A stretch of DNA of 64,000 nt from Atlantibacter hermannii. Its GTDB lineage: Bacteria; Pseudomonadota; Gammaproteobacteria; Enterobacterales; Enterobacteriaceae. Both the position numbers and the translations under genes were made by a program. Under the pieces are notes generated by a model that saw only the letters and a list, made by a program, of their open reading frames with translations, was not told the origin of the DNA and searched no databases. Location of the stretch: assembly GCF_009907385.1 (NCBI RefSeq), contig NZ_JAAATR010000011.1, positions 1 to 64,000 of the forward strand. The letters are read 5' to 3'. Of this stretch, positions 52,791-62,755 are shown in pieces. Within the stretch, counting starts at the first letter, position 1; every line of letters begins with the position of its first letter.

Positions 52791-54419
52791 TTACTCGTCT
52801 CGTTCATCATCATCATCCGGCTGCTCCAGCACGCTGTAAGCCACCGAACAAAACAGCGAATTCAAGCGCTTCATATCGCCCAGCAGACCGAGATGCAACG
52901 AGCTGGTTTCGATGCTTTGCACGTTCTGCTGGTGCAGACGATTAACGTGCGCATGGGCGTAGCGCCGGTTCATGATCCGGAAGCGGTGCTTGTTGCGCCG
53001 CAGGCGACGGGCGCTGGCGATATCGGCAGAGAAAAATACCGACAGCGCCAGCTTCAGGTTGCTGGTCAGTTGCCCCAACAGGTTGTCCAGTTCCTCCAGC
53101 CCGGCAGGGGAAAACGCGCGCCGCGCCGCCAGGGATTTATCCGCCACTTCGCTGCCCATACGCTCAAGAATTTCAGCTGCCTGCTGAAGGTTAAGCGACA
53201 TTTCGATGATTTCTGCCCAGCGCTTCGACTCCTCCTCGGCCAGATCTTCCTTCGGCATTTGCGCCAGATAGAGTTTGATGGCGATATGCAGCACCTCCAC
53301 GTCGTCAGCCAGCTTACGCAGCTCTTTCTCCTGACGCGGCTCGCCGTGCATCACTTTGCTCCACAGTTCCAGCATCTGCTCCAGGGCATCGCCCATGCGC
53401 AGGGTTTCACGCGCGGCGTTTGCCAGGCCCAGCGCCGGCGTGTCCAGCGCGGTGCGATCGAGGTGTTTCGGCTTCAGGCGCATATCCAGTTCCGGCGCAT
53501 CGGCAATCACCCGGCGGCAAAAGCGCGCCATCGGCCCGGTAAAGGGCACCATCACAATACAGCGGATCAGGTTATAAAAGACGTGGAAATAGATCACCAG
53601 CTCCGAATCCGGCAGCGGCAGTTTCTGCATCGCGTCCGCCAGCACGTGGACGAAGGGCAGTACCAGCAGACTGCCCACCAGCTTAAACAGCAGGCTTCCC
53701 AGCGCCACGCGGCGGGCGTTTGGCGTCGCGGTACCGTTGTTGAGCATCGCCAGAATGCCTGAACCGAGGTTCGCGCCAATCACCAGGCACAGCGCCACGT
53801 CGAAGGAGATCACGCCGGTTGCGGCGAAGGTGGCGGTAAGCAGAACCGCTGCGAGGCTGGAGTAACTGATCACTGCGAACATCGCGCCAATCAGCGCATC
53901 CAGCAAAATATCGCCGGTCAGCGATGCGAAGATGACCTTAACGCCGGACGCCTCGGTAATCGGCGTCATGGCCTGGACGATCAGTTCCAGCGCCAGCAAA
54001 ATCAGGCCAAGCCCGATGGAGACCCGCCCCAGTTGTCCGACGCGGCTCTGTTTGCGGCTTAAGAAGAACACCACCCCGAGGAAGATCAAGAGCGGCGAAA
54101 CCCAGGACAGGTCGAAAGTCAGGACACGCGCCATCAGGGCGGTCCCCACATCGGCCCCCAGCACAATCACCAGCGCGGGCGCAAGCGCCACCAGATCCTG
54201 GGCGACAAACGAGGTCACCAGCATGGTGGTGGCATTACTGCTCTGAACCAGCGCGGTGACGCCAATGCCCGCGCAGAAGGCGAGCGGTTTTTTCTCGACA
54301 CTCCGGCTGAGTACGCTACGAAGCCGCGCACCGTACACGCGCATAACGCCGGTGCGCACGATATGCGTGCCCCACACCAGCAGCGCCACTGCCGAAAGCA
54401 GGTGCAAAAGTGTTAACAC
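52791..54419 (-). CDS. yjbB: Na+/phosphate cotransporter family protein YjbB
   Basis: Inner-membrane protein reported to export phosphate in E. coli. The 542 residues have two Na/Pi-cotransporter repeats with QSSNATTMLVTSFVAQDLVA and SYSSLAAVLLTATFA as the paired QSS-like motifs, about eight to nine helices, then a cytosolic PhoU-like helical domain (from about residue 330; GDALEQMLELWSKVMHGEP). The C-terminus ends acidic (DDDERDE). pepE, adjacent in E. coli, is missing. Confidence 0.95.
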   Translation of the reverse strand: MLTLLHLLSAVALLVWGTHIVRTGVMRVYGARLRSVLSRSVEKKPLAFCAGIGVTALVQSSNATTMLVTSFVAQDLVALAPALVIVLGADVGTALMARVLTFDLSWVSPLLIFLGVVFFLSRKQSRVGQLGRVSIGLGLILLALELIVQAMTPITEASGVKVIFASLTGDILLDALIGAMFAVISYSSLAAVLLTATFAATGVISFDVALCLVIGANLGSGILAMLNNGTATPNARRVALGSLLFKLVGSLLVLPFVHVLADAMQKLPLPDSELVIYFHVFYNLIRCIVMVPFTGPMARFCRRVIADAPELDMRLKPKHLDRTALDTPALGLANAARETLRMGDALEQMLELWSKVMHGEPRQEKELRKLADDVEVLHIAIKLYLAQMPKEDLAEEESKRWAEIIEMSLNLQQAAEILERMGSEVADKSLAARRAFSPAGLEELDNLLGQLTSNLKLALSVFFSADIASARRLRRNKHRFRIMNRRYAHAHVNRLHQQNVQSIETSSLHLGLLGDMKRLNSLFCSVAYSVLEQPDDDDERDE

Positions 54420-54545
54420 AGTTTCTCCTTCTCGTTATGGTTCCCTGGGGCCGCCCCGCCTGCCTGCCGTACTGCCTGCGAATGGGCATGACAAAAGGGC
54501 CAACCCCTGTCTCAGTATAAGGGGATAAACGTAAGAAAGAGACAA

Positions 54546-54562
54546 GGCGCCGTGATGGCGCC
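54546..54562. repeat. Short GC-rich hairpin
   Basis: GGCGCC-GTGAT-GGCGCC, at the yjbB-proximal end of the yjbB-metH gap. It may be the metH mRNA terminator on the minus strand, but the following tract (TTGTCTCTTTC) is only weakly T-rich. Confidence 0.4.
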
Positions 54563-54609
54563 CTGTATGTTGTAAATAAAAATGACATTTTGATGACAGC
54601 GACGGGTTT

Positions 54610-54655
54610 TACTTCAAACCAGCGGAGTGGCTGGCCGCCGGCGGCACAGCCTGTT
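54610..54655. repeat. Direct repeat copy 1 in the yjbB-metH gap
   Basis: A ~46-bp unit containing CAGCGGAGTGGCTGGCC and GGCGGCACAGCCTGTTT. It recurs 75 bp downstream with few changes. Confidence 0.8.
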
Positions 54656-54684
54656 TACGCGCGACCGCACGCAGCAAGGTGTTT

Positions 54685-54730
54685 TATTTCAACCAGCGGA
54701 GTGACTGACCGTCGGCGGCGCAGCCAGTTT
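54685..54730. repeat. Direct repeat copy 2 in the yjbB-metH gap
   Basis: Second unit, with CAGCGGAGTGACTGACC and GGCGGCGCAGCCAGTTT. I recall similar intergenic sequences in other Enterobacteriaceae but cannot name the family. Confidence 0.8.
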
Positions 54731-54748
54731 GAACACGGACAGCGCGCA

Positions 54749-54783
54749 GTGACAGGAGCGTACACACAGTACGTGACTGTCAC
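54749..54783. repeat. Nested palindrome (cruciform-type) before the metH end
   Basis: Outer arms GTGACAG/CTGTCAC and inner arms GCGTAC/GTACGT enclose an ACACA loop, with GA internal bulges on both sides. It lies about 40 bp from the metH stop codon. Confidence 0.75.
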
Positions 54784-54820
54784 GAGCACTGCCCAGGTTC
54801 AAAATGGCAAGCAAGCCAGG

Positions 54821-57800
54821 TCAGTCGGCGTCGTAGCCGAGATTCGGCGCCAACCACCGTTCTACCTCACTCACGCTCATCCCCTTACGCTGCGCATAGT
54901 CCTCAATTTGATCCTTTTGCAGCTGCGCCACGGCAAAATACTTGCTGTCGGGATGACTAAAGTACCAGCCGGAAACCGACGCCCCGGGCCACATGGCGTA
55001 GGATTCGGTAAGTTTCATGCCGATGCGGGTTTCCACGTCCAGCAGCTGCCAGATGGTGGCCTTCTCGGTATGCTCCGGGCAGGCCGGGTAGCCTGGCGCT
55101 GGACGGATGCCCTGGTAATTCTCGCGGATCAGCTCTTCGTTGCTGAGATTTTCATTGGCGGCGTAGCCCCAGTAGACTTTACGCACCCGCTCGTGCAGAT
55201 ATTCGGCAAAGGCTTCAGCCAGACGGTCGGCCACCGCTTTAACCATGATTTTGTTGTAATCATCGTGCTGGGCGTCAAACGCCCCGGCGAGGGCGTCTTC
55301 TTCCAGCCCGCCGGTTACGGCAAACGCGCCCAGGTAATCTGCTTTGCCGCTCAGTTTCGGCGCGACGAAATCCGCCAGGCAGTAGTTGGCAAAGCCGACT
55401 TTTTCGGTTTGCTGACGCAGATGACGGCTGACCGCCAGCACATGGGTGCGGGTTTCATCGCGATAGATCTCAACGTCGTCACCCACACGGTTGGCCGGGA
55501 ACAGCCCCACCACGCCACGCGGATTCAGCGACTTATCGGCGCTGAGCTGGTCGAGCATATCATTGGCGTCTTTGAACAGGCGCTTCGCCTCTTCGCCAAC
55601 GATTTCATCTTCCATAATGCGCGGATATTTTCCGGCCAGCGACCAGGTCATAAAGAACGGCGTCCAGTCGATATAATTACGCAGCGTTTCGATGCTGGCC
55701 GTCACTTCCTGCACGCCCAGGCGATGGGCCACCGGCGGCGTATAACTTTCCCAGTCGAACGCCAGGTCATTCTCACGCGCGGCCTGCAACGTGACCGGCG
55801 GGGTGCGCGGTTTTTCCGTCCATGCTGAACACGCACGGTGTCATACTCTTTACGCGTTCGCGCCACAAAATCGTCGCGCAGCGTATCGGACAATAACGAC
55901 GACACCACGCCCACGGTACGCGAGGCATTCTGCACGTAAACCGTCGGGCCGCTGTAGTTCTGCTCAATTTTTACCGCAGTATGCGCCTTGGAGGTGGTCG
56001 CGCCGCCGATCAGCAGCGGCAGCGTAAAGCCCTGGCGCTCCATCTCTTTGGCAACGTTGACCATTTCATCCAGCGACGGGGTGATCAGCCCGGAAAGCCC
56101 GATGATATCGGCATTCACTTCGCGTGCGGTTTTGAGGATTTTATCGGTCGGCACCATCACGCCAAGGTCGATGATTTCATAGTTATTGCACTGCAACACC
56201 ACGCCGACGATGTTTTTACCGATATCGTGAACGTCGCCTTTCACCGTCGCCAGCACGATTTTGCCGTTGCTTTTGCCCTGCTCTTTGCTGGCGTTAATAA
56301 AGGGTTCAAGGTAAGCCACCGCCTGCTTCATCACGCGCGCGGATTTCACCACCTGCGGCAGGAACATTTTCCCTTCACCAAACAGGTCGCCCACCACGTT
56401 CATGCCCGCCATCAGCGGCCCTTCGATGACCTCAATCGGGCGCGCCGCCTGTTGGCGCGCCTGCTCGGTGTCCTCTTCAATAAATTCGGTGATGCCTTTT
56501 ACCAGCGAATATTCGAGACGCTTCGCCACGTCCCAACTGCGCCACTCGGCCTGCTGGGCGTTGGCGGCATCGTCGCCTTTGCTGCCGCGGTATTTTTCCG
56601 CCAGTTCCAGCAAACGCTCGGTGCCGTCTTCGCGACGGTTAAGGATCACGTCTTCCACCGCGTCACGCAGTTCTGCAGGCAGGTCGTCATAAATCGCCAG
56701 TTGCCCGGCGTTGACGATCCCCATGTCCATACCGTTGCGAATGGCGTAGTAAAGAAACACGGCGTGAATGGCTTCACGCACCGGGTCGTTGCCGCGGAAC
56801 GAGAACGACACGTTCGACACGCCGCCGGAGATCATCGCATGCGGCAGTTCGCGCTTGATGTCTTCACACGCGCCGATAAAATCCTGGGCGTAGTTGTTAT
56901 GCTCTTCAATCCCCGTCGCCACGGCGAAGATATTCGGGTCGAAAATGATGTCTTCCGGCGGGAAGCCCACGTCTTCAGTGAGAATTTTGTAGGCCCGGCG
57001 GCAGATTTCGATTTTGCGCTCGCGGGTATCGGCCTGGCCGACTTCATCGAACGCCATTACCACCATGGCCGCGCCGTAGCGGCGCACCAGCTTCGCGTGA
57101 TGGATAAAAGTCTCAACCCCTTCTTTCATGGAGATCGAGTTCACGATGCCTTTACCCTGGATGCACTGTAAGCCTTTCTCAATCACGTCCCATTTCGAGG
57201 AGTCGATCATGATCGGCACGCGAGCGATATCCGGCTCACCGGCAATCAGATTCAGGAAACGCACCATCGCCGCTTCGGCGTCAAGCATCCCTTCATCCAT
57301 GTTGATGTCGATGATTTGCGCGCCGCTTTCAACCTGCTGCAACGCCACTTCCAGCGCTTCGCTGTATTTTTCTTCTTTAATCAGGCGCTTGAATTTGGCG
57401 GAGCCGGTGACGTTGGTGCGCTCACCCACGTTGACGAACAGGCTGTCGGCACCGATGTTGAGCGGCTCAAGGCCAGAAAGACGGCAGGCCACCGGGAGCT
57501 CCGGCAGTTTTCGCGGCGCAACGCCTTCCACGGCTTTGCTCATGGCGGCAATGTGCGCTGGCGTGGTGCCGCAACAGCCGCCGACGATGTTTAAGAAGCC
57601 CGCCTGCGCCCACTCGCCGATTTGCGCCGCCATCACATCGGCATCCAAATCGTATTCACCGAAGGCGTTTGGCAGGCCGGCGTTGGGGTGCGCGGTGACA
57701 TAGCATTCCGCCACGCGCGACAGCTCCGCCACATACTGGCGCAGTTCGTCAGGCCCCAGCGCGCAGTTCAGGCCGAAGGACAGCGCATCGGCATGGCGCA

Positions 57801-58503
57801 GGGAGTTATAGAACGCTTCGGTGGTTTGCCCGGACAGGGTACGGCCCGACGCATCGGTAATGGTGCCGGAAATCATGATCGGCAAATCAACGCCCAGCGC
57901 TTCGAACTCGCTTTTTACCGCGAAAATCGCCGCTTTGGCGTTAAGGGTGTCGAACACGGTTTCAATCAGGATCAGATCTGAGCCGCCTTCCACCAGCGCG
58001 CGGGTCGACTCGCGATAGGCTTCCACCAGTTGGTTAAACGTGACGTTGCGATACGCCGGATCGTTAACGTCCGGTGAAATTGACGCGGTGCGGTTAGTCG
58101 GGCCGAGCACCCCGGCGACATAGCGCGGTTTTTCCGGCGTACGCGCGGTCCACTCATCGGCGCAGGCGCGCGCCAGCTTCGCGGCTTCGTAGTTGATCTC
58201 CGCCGACAGCGATTCCATATGGTAATCGGCCATGGCGATGGTGGTGGCATTAAAGGTGTTGGTTTCAACAATGTCTGCGCCCGCTTCGAAATAGGCGTAG
58301 TGGATTGCAGCGATGGTTTCCGGTTTCGTGAGGACCAGCAGGTCGTTGTTGCCTTTTAAATCGGACGCCCAGTCGGCGAAGCGCTCGCCGCGATAGTCTG
58401 CTTCTTCCAGACGATAGCTCTGGATCATGGTCCCCATACCGCCGTCCAGCACCAGAATACGTTCATTCAACTGCTGTAGCAGTTTTTCTCTGTTATTAGT
58501 CAC
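54821..58503 (-). pseudogene. metH: Cobalamin-dependent methionine synthase MetH, frameshifted
   Basis: Transfers the methyl group of methyl-tetrahydrofolate to homocysteine via cobalamin. Residues 1-~898 are intact from GTG 58503 (GGGAG site; [22 protein letters not shown]): homocysteine domain with GGCCGTTP, folate domain and the B12-binding motif [14 protein letters not shown]. At QHGRK the frame slips at an A5 run (+ positions 55811-55815, TTTTT); one more A would give [18 protein letters not shown] and rejoin the activation domain, which is open in the other frame to 54821. The gene is 3683 nt; adding one base gives 1227 residues, exactly the E. coli length. As read, translation ends at 55702 and the SAM-dependent reactivation domain is lost. 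A true mutation and a homopolymer sequencing error cannot be told apart here. Confidence 0.9.
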
Positions 58504-58593
58504 TCTTACTCCCGGATCGTTATTCAGCCCTGTCAGGCCATGCGCCCATACTGGCACACTCGGCCACAGGCGAAAAGTCACAGGATGGCAACA

Positions 58594-58606
58594 TGAGAGA
58601 TGTTCA
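58594..58606. promoter_or_regulatory. Candidate MetR site upstream of metH
   Basis: TGAGAGATGTTCA is close to the MetR consensus TGAA-N5-TTCA (one mismatch in the arms), about 90 bp before the metH start. metH is a MetR target in E. coli. Confidence 0.4.
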
Positions 58607-58699
58607 TTCATAAAACGCGCCAACTGCGCTGATTTCCTGAAATTTAGTGCTTTCCCGGGGAACTCATCCGATCAGTTTTTCCAGGGTTGCATTATACTC

Positions 58700-58722
58700 A
58701 AATAAAACGAAAACTATTTCCA
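58700..58722. promoter_or_regulatory. Candidate IclR operator before iclR
   Basis: On the minus strand TGGAAATAGTTTTCGTTTTA resembles the IclR sites of E. coli (TGGAAAT and T-rich continuation). It follows a TATACT -10-like element (58693-58698), consistent with autorepression. Confidence 0.45.
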
Positions 58723-58745
58723 CGATACAGAAAAAGGAGACACCC

Positions 58746-59582
58746 ATGGTTGCCGCCGTTCCCGTTAAACGTGGAAAAAAACCTCGCACCGCCGCTGCGG
58801 CTCCAGCGCCCCAGGCTACCGGCCAGGTACAATCGCTGACGCGCGGGCTAAAGCTCCTTGAATGGATTGCCGAATCACACGGCAGCGTGGCGCTGACCGA
58901 GCTCGCCCAGCAAGCCGGGCTGCCCAATTCAACGACTCACCGCCTGCTGACCACCATGCAACAGCTTGGTTTTGTCCGCCAGGTGGGGGATTTAGGCCAC
59001 TGGTCGATTGGCGCGCATGCGTTTATCGTCGGCAGCAGCTTCCTGCAAAGCCGCAATTTGCTGGCGATTGTGCACCCGATGCTGCGCAAACTGATGGAAG
59101 CCTCCGGTGAAACCGTCAACCTGGCGGTGCTGGACCAGAGCGATCATCAGGCGATTATTATCGACCAGGTACAGTGTACCCAGCTGATGCGCATGTCCGC
59201 CCCGATCGGCGGCAAACTGCCGATGCACGCCTCCGGCGCGGGCAAAGCCTTTCTGGCGCAGCTCCCCGAAGATGACGTCACCGCACTGCTGCACCGCAAA
59301 GGGCTGCACGCCTATACCCATGCCACGCTGGTTTCCCCGGCCCATCTGAAAGAAGACCTGGCACAAACCCGCAAGCGCGGTTACTCGTTCGACGATGAAG
59401 AACATGCGCTGGGATTACGCTGCGTGGCGTCGTGCATTTACGACGAGCACCACCAGCCGTTTGCGGCGATTTCTATTTCCGGCCCGATATCCCGCATTAC
59501 CGACGATCGGGTAACCGAGCTGGGCGCGATGGCCATCAAAGCGGCGAAAGAAGTGACGCTGGCTTACGGCGGCGTGCGTTAA
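58746..59582 (+). CDS. iclR: Glyoxylate bypass repressor IclR
   Basis: IclR-family repressor of aceBAK, responding to glyoxylate and pyruvate. The 278 residues contain an N-terminal winged HTH (VALTELAQQAGLPNSTTHRLL, split across about residues 45-65) and a C-terminal effector domain (KLPMHASGAGKAFLAQL, SISGPISRI). The ATG at 58746 follows AAGGAGACACCC and matches E. coli. The Ala/Pro-rich stretch near residue 20 is slightly longer than in E. coli. Divergent from metH; arpA of E. coli K-12 is absent between iclR and aceK. Confidence 0.97.
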   Translation: MVAAVPVKRGKKPRTAAAAPAPQATGQVQSLTRGLKLLEWIAESHGSVALTELAQQAGLPNSTTHRLLTTMQQLGFVRQVGDLGHWSIGAHAFIVGSSFLQSRNLLAIVHPMLRKLMEASGETVNLAVLDQSDHQAIIIDQVQCTQLMRMSAPIGGKLPMHASGAGKAFLAQLPEDDVTALLHRKGLHAYTHATLVSPAHLKEDLAQTRKRGYSFDDEEHALGLRCVASCIYDEHHQPFAAISISGPISRITDDRVTELGAMAIKAAKEVTLAYGGVR

Positions 59583-59585
59583 AAG

Positions 59586-59612
59586 CGATACCGCCTCCCG
59601 TTCAGGAGGCGG
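59586..59612 (-). terminator. Terminator of aceBAK overlapping the aceK 3' end
   Basis: CCGCCTCCTGAACGGGAGGCGG folds with an 8-9 bp stem and is followed on the minus strand by GCTTTTTAAC. The aceK stop codon lies in the loop and the final aceK codons form one arm. It can also serve iclR from the other side. Confidence 0.8.
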
Positions 59613-61353
59613 CAGTATCAGCGGCGTGGTGTGCATAGCGCTGGCAAAAGCGCTGCCGCCGTCGATAGGCATACACATCTTCCACGTGACCGTGACGAAT
59701 ACGCGCCTGTAACGCCCGCCAGTACTCCGCCTGAAACAGCTCGGCGTGCATCTCCTCAAACAGCGGTTTGATGCGCGGGTCGGCGCACAGCCAGTGGCGG
59801 AATTCTTCAGGAAATACATCCCCTGGCGCAACGCTGTACCACGGCTCCGATGCCATTTCGTCTTCCGGGTAGCGCGGCGGCGGGATATCGCGAAAATTCA
59901 CCTCGGTCATGTAGCAAATTTCGTCGTAATCATAAAAAACCACCCGGCCATGACGGGTAACGCCAAAGTTTTTAAACAGCATATCGCCGGGGAAAATATT
60001 GGCGGCAGCCAGCTGGCGGATGGCGTTGCCGTACTCTTCAATGGCGTCGCGCAGCTGTTGGCCCTGCACCTGTTCCAGCCAGATATTCAGCGGCACCATG
60101 CGCCGTTCAATGTAGAGGTGGCGTATGGCGATCTTATCGCCCAGATCGGTGATTTTCTGCGGCGCTTCCTGCAACAGCAGCGCCATCAGCGCCGGGTCGA
60201 TCTGGCGTTTTTCCAGCACAAAATTTTCGAATTCCTGGGTATCCGCCATGCGCCCGACGCGGTCGTGCTCTTTCACCAGCTGGTAACAGGCGCGCACGTG
60301 GGCTTCATCCATCTCTTTCTGCGGAGCGAATTTATCTTTAATGACCTTGAACACCCGGTCGAAGCCGGGCAGCGTGAACACCAGCATCACCATGCCGCGT
60401 ATGCCCGGCGCTTCGATAAACTGCTCGTTGCTCCGGGCGAGGTAGTGCAGGTATTCGCGGTAGCTTTCGGTTTTGCCGTGCTTCTGGCAGCCAATCGCCA
60501 TATACAGTTCGGCGGTGGTTTTGCCAGGTAAGATCTCGCGCAGCCACTCCACCAGCGCAGCGGGCAGCGGCGCGTACACCATAAAATAGGAGCGCGCGAA
60601 GCCAAACACGATGCTGGCTTCCGCCGGGCGGGTTAAGCAGGTATCGATAAACAGCTCGCCTTCATTGCTGCGGTGGATCGGCAACAGAAACGGTAGCGTG
60701 CCGGACGGCAGCACCAGTTTCGCCACCAGCCAGGCCGCTTTATTACGGTAAAACAGCTCGTTGGCGACCTGTAAATGCACTTTATCCCGCATCTCCTCGC
60801 CCAGCGTTTCGGTGAGGTGATTGATGATGTAACCCACATCGCGGTCCAAATCCTGCCAGGGCAGGCGCAGCGGCAAATCTTTTAATAGCCGGGTGAGCAG
60901 CGCAGGCCAGCCCTGCTTCGGGTAAAAGTCTTTCGCCAGCGGACGGGGGATGGTGCGAAACCGCCGCTCAGGCTGGGAGCTGAAAATAAACAGCCGTTCC
61001 GGCGTCAGAGACTGATGGTCGAACAACCGACAGTAAACGGAGTTAAAGAAGCTTTCGGCAATCTCGAAGCGGGGATAGTCGGGCAATAGCTCGGTATAGT
61101 GCTGTTTCACCTGCAATAAAAAGTCGGCATCGGTGCTTTTGCCGTTGGTGATGCAGCGCAGTTGCTCAACCACCAGGCCGACGTGGTGGTCGTACAGATG
61201 AATACGCTTTTTCATGGCCTGCTGGACAGCCTGCCAGTCCGCCTGCTCAAAGCGCTGCTGCGCCCCGGAGGTCACTTCCAGAAAACGGCCATACTGCGCG
61301 TCAAACCCTTGCAGGATGGTTTGCGCGATCAACAATTCCAGGCCACGCGGCAT
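59602..61353 (-). CDS. aceK: Isocitrate dehydrogenase kinase/phosphatase AceK
   Basis: Bifunctional enzyme that inactivates isocitrate dehydrogenase by phosphorylation and reverses it, steering isocitrate into the glyoxylate shunt. The 583 residues match E. coli AceK (578): [16 protein letters not shown]-site region [18 protein letters not shown] with [13 protein letters not shown], and [21 protein letters not shown] (catalytic/metal Asp). The last ~15 residues ([13 protein letters not shown]) differ from E. coli because they are encoded by the terminator stem. ATG 61353 follows GGAGAG. Third gene of aceBAK. Confidence 0.97.
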   Translation of the reverse strand: MPRGLELLIAQTILQGFDAQYGRFLEVTSGAQQRFEQADWQAVQQAMKKRIHLYDHHVGLVVEQLRCITNGKSTDADFLLQVKQHYTELLPDYPRFEIAESFFNSVYCRLFDHQSLTPERLFIFSSQPERRFRTIPRPLAKDFYPKQGWPALLTRLLKDLPLRLPWQDLDRDVGYIINHLTETLGEEMRDKVHLQVANELFYRNKAAWLVAKLVLPSGTLPFLLPIHRSNEGELFIDTCLTRPAEASIVFGFARSYFMVYAPLPAALVEWLREILPGKTTAELYMAIGCQKHGKTESYREYLHYLARSNEQFIEAPGIRGMVMLVFTLPGFDRVFKVIKDKFAPQKEMDEAHVRACYQLVKEHDRVGRMADTQEFENFVLEKRQIDPALMALLLQEAPQKITDLGDKIAIRHLYIERRMVPLNIWLEQVQGQQLRDAIEEYGNAIRQLAAANIFPGDMLFKNFGVTRHGRVVFYDYDEICYMTEVNFRDIPPPRYPEDEMASEPWYSVAPGDVFPEEFRHWLCADPRIKPLFEEMHAELFQAEYWRALQARIRHGHVEDVYAYRRRQRFCQRYAHHAADTAAS

Positions 61354-61374
61354 AGCACTCTCCATCAGATGGAT

Positions 61375-61398
61375 GCCCTCTCCCGTCGGGAAGAGGGC
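61375..61398 (-). terminator. Intercistronic hairpin between aceA and aceK
   Basis: GCCCTCT pairs with AGAGGGC, with an inner CCCG/CGGG extension. No T-run follows. In E. coli stem-loops here lower aceK expression relative to aceA; this one is similarly placed. Confidence 0.6.
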
Positions 61399-61408
61399 GT
61401 CGGGCTTA

Positions 61409-62716
61409 TCAGAATTGCGACTCTTCCGTCGAACCGGTCAGGGCCGTGACGGATGAGGCTCCGCCCTGGATGATGGTGGTGACTTTATCGAAGTAGCCGG
61501 TGCCCACTTCCTGCTGATGGGAAACGAAGGTGTAACCCTCTTTTGCGGCGGCGAATTCCGGCTCCTGAACGCGCTCCACGTAGTGTTTCATGCCTTCGCC
61601 CTGCGCATAAGCATGCGCCAGGTTGAACATGTTGAACCACATGCTGTGGATGCCCGCCAGCGTGATGAACTGGTATTTGTAGCCCATATCCGACAGTTCC
61701 TGCTGGAAGGTCGCGATAGTGTTGTCATCGAGGTTTTTCTTCCAGTTAAACGACGGCGAACAGTTGTAGGCCAGCAGCTTGCCGGGGAATTTGGCGTGGA
61801 TTGCTTCGGCAAAGCGACGCGCCTGGTCCAGGTCCGGCTTCGAGGTTTCGCACCACACCAGATCGGCATACGGTGCGTAGGCCAGCCCACGGCTGATGGC
61901 CTGTTCAATGCCCGCATGGGTGCGGAAGAAACCTTCCGAGGTGCGCTCGCCGGAGATAAATTCACGGTCATATTCGTCGCAGTCGGAGGTGATCAGGTCC
62001 GCGGCATCGGCATCGGTACGGGCGATCAGCAGCGTCGGCACGCCCATCACGTCGGCAGCCAGACGCGCGGCAACCAGCTTCTGGATGGCTTCCTGTGTCG
62101 GCACCAGCACTTTACCGCCCATGTGCCCGCACTTCTTCACCGAGGCCAGCTGATCTTCGAAATGAACCGCCGCTGCACCGGCTTCAATCATCGATTTCAT
62201 CAGCTCAAACGCGTTCAGCACGCCGCCAAACCCGGCTTCGGCATCCGCCACGATCGGCAGGAAGTAATCCACATAGCGCGGATCGCCCGGCTCGATACTG
62301 GAAGCCCACTGGATCTGATCCGCGCGGCGGAACGTGTTGTTGATCCGCTCCACCACCGCCGGGACCGAGTTGGCAGGATACAGGGATTGATCCGGATACA
62401 TGCTGGAGGCCAGGTTAGCATCTGCGGCCACCTGCCAGCCGGAGAGATAAACCGCCTCGATGCCCGCCTTCGCCTGCTGCAACGCCTGGCCGCCGGTCAG
62501 CGCGCCGAGACTGTTCACGTAGCCTTTCTTCGATTCGCCATGCAGCAGACGCCACATTTTGGCCGCGCCCAGCTGCGCCAGGGTGCATTCCGGGTTAACC
62601 GAACCGCGCAGTTTCACCACCTCTTCCGCGCTGTACGGGCGCGTGATCCCTTCCCAACGCGCCTGTTTCCACTCTTGTTCTAATTGTTCAATTTGTTGGG
62701 TACGAGTTGTCGTCAT
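61409..62716 (-). CDS. aceA: Isocitrate lyase AceA
   Basis: Splits isocitrate into succinate and glyoxylate, the first glyoxylate-shunt enzyme needed for growth on acetate. The 435 residues (434 in E. coli) contain the signature KKCGHMGGK with catalytic Cys (about residue 196), metal-site residues in [14 protein letters not shown] and [12 protein letters not shown], and the C-terminal lid ending [12 protein letters not shown] 62716 matches E. coli. Lies 39 bp after aceB in aceBAK. Confidence 0.98.
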   Translation of the reverse strand: MTTTRTQQIEQLEQEWKQARWEGITRPYSAEEVVKLRGSVNPECTLAQLGAAKMWRLLHGESKKGYVNSLGALTGGQALQQAKAGIEAVYLSGWQVAADANLASSMYPDQSLYPANSVPAVVERINNTFRRADQIQWASSIEPGDPRYVDYFLPIVADAEAGFGGVLNAFELMKSMIEAGAAAVHFEDQLASVKKCGHMGGKVLVPTQEAIQKLVAARLAADVMGVPTLLIARTDADAADLITSDCDEYDREFISGERTSEGFFRTHAGIEQAISRGLAYAPYADLVWCETSKPDLDQARRFAEAIHAKFPGKLLAYNCSPSFNWKKNLDDNTIATFQQELSDMGYKYQFITLAGIHSMWFNMFNLAHAYAQGEGMKHYVERVQEPEFAAAKEGYTFVSHQQEVGTGYFDKVTTIIQGGASSVTALTGSTEESQF

Positions 62717-62755
62717 GTGCAGATGCTCCATAGGGTAGTTGTTATTAAGGGTTGA

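Noticed and set aside
54590-55828. 412-codon open frame on the plus strand across metH
   Set aside because: It is antisense to conserved metH codons, begins in a repeat, and has low-complexity composition with no family resemblance.
55790-55830. Programmed ribosomal frameshift in metH
   Set aside because: The A5 run lacks a recognisable stimulatory context, and the known family is encoded in one frame; a mutation or read error is simpler.
61517-62683. 388-codon open frame antisense to aceA
   Set aside because: Shadow of a highly conserved gene; no ribosome site or known domain.
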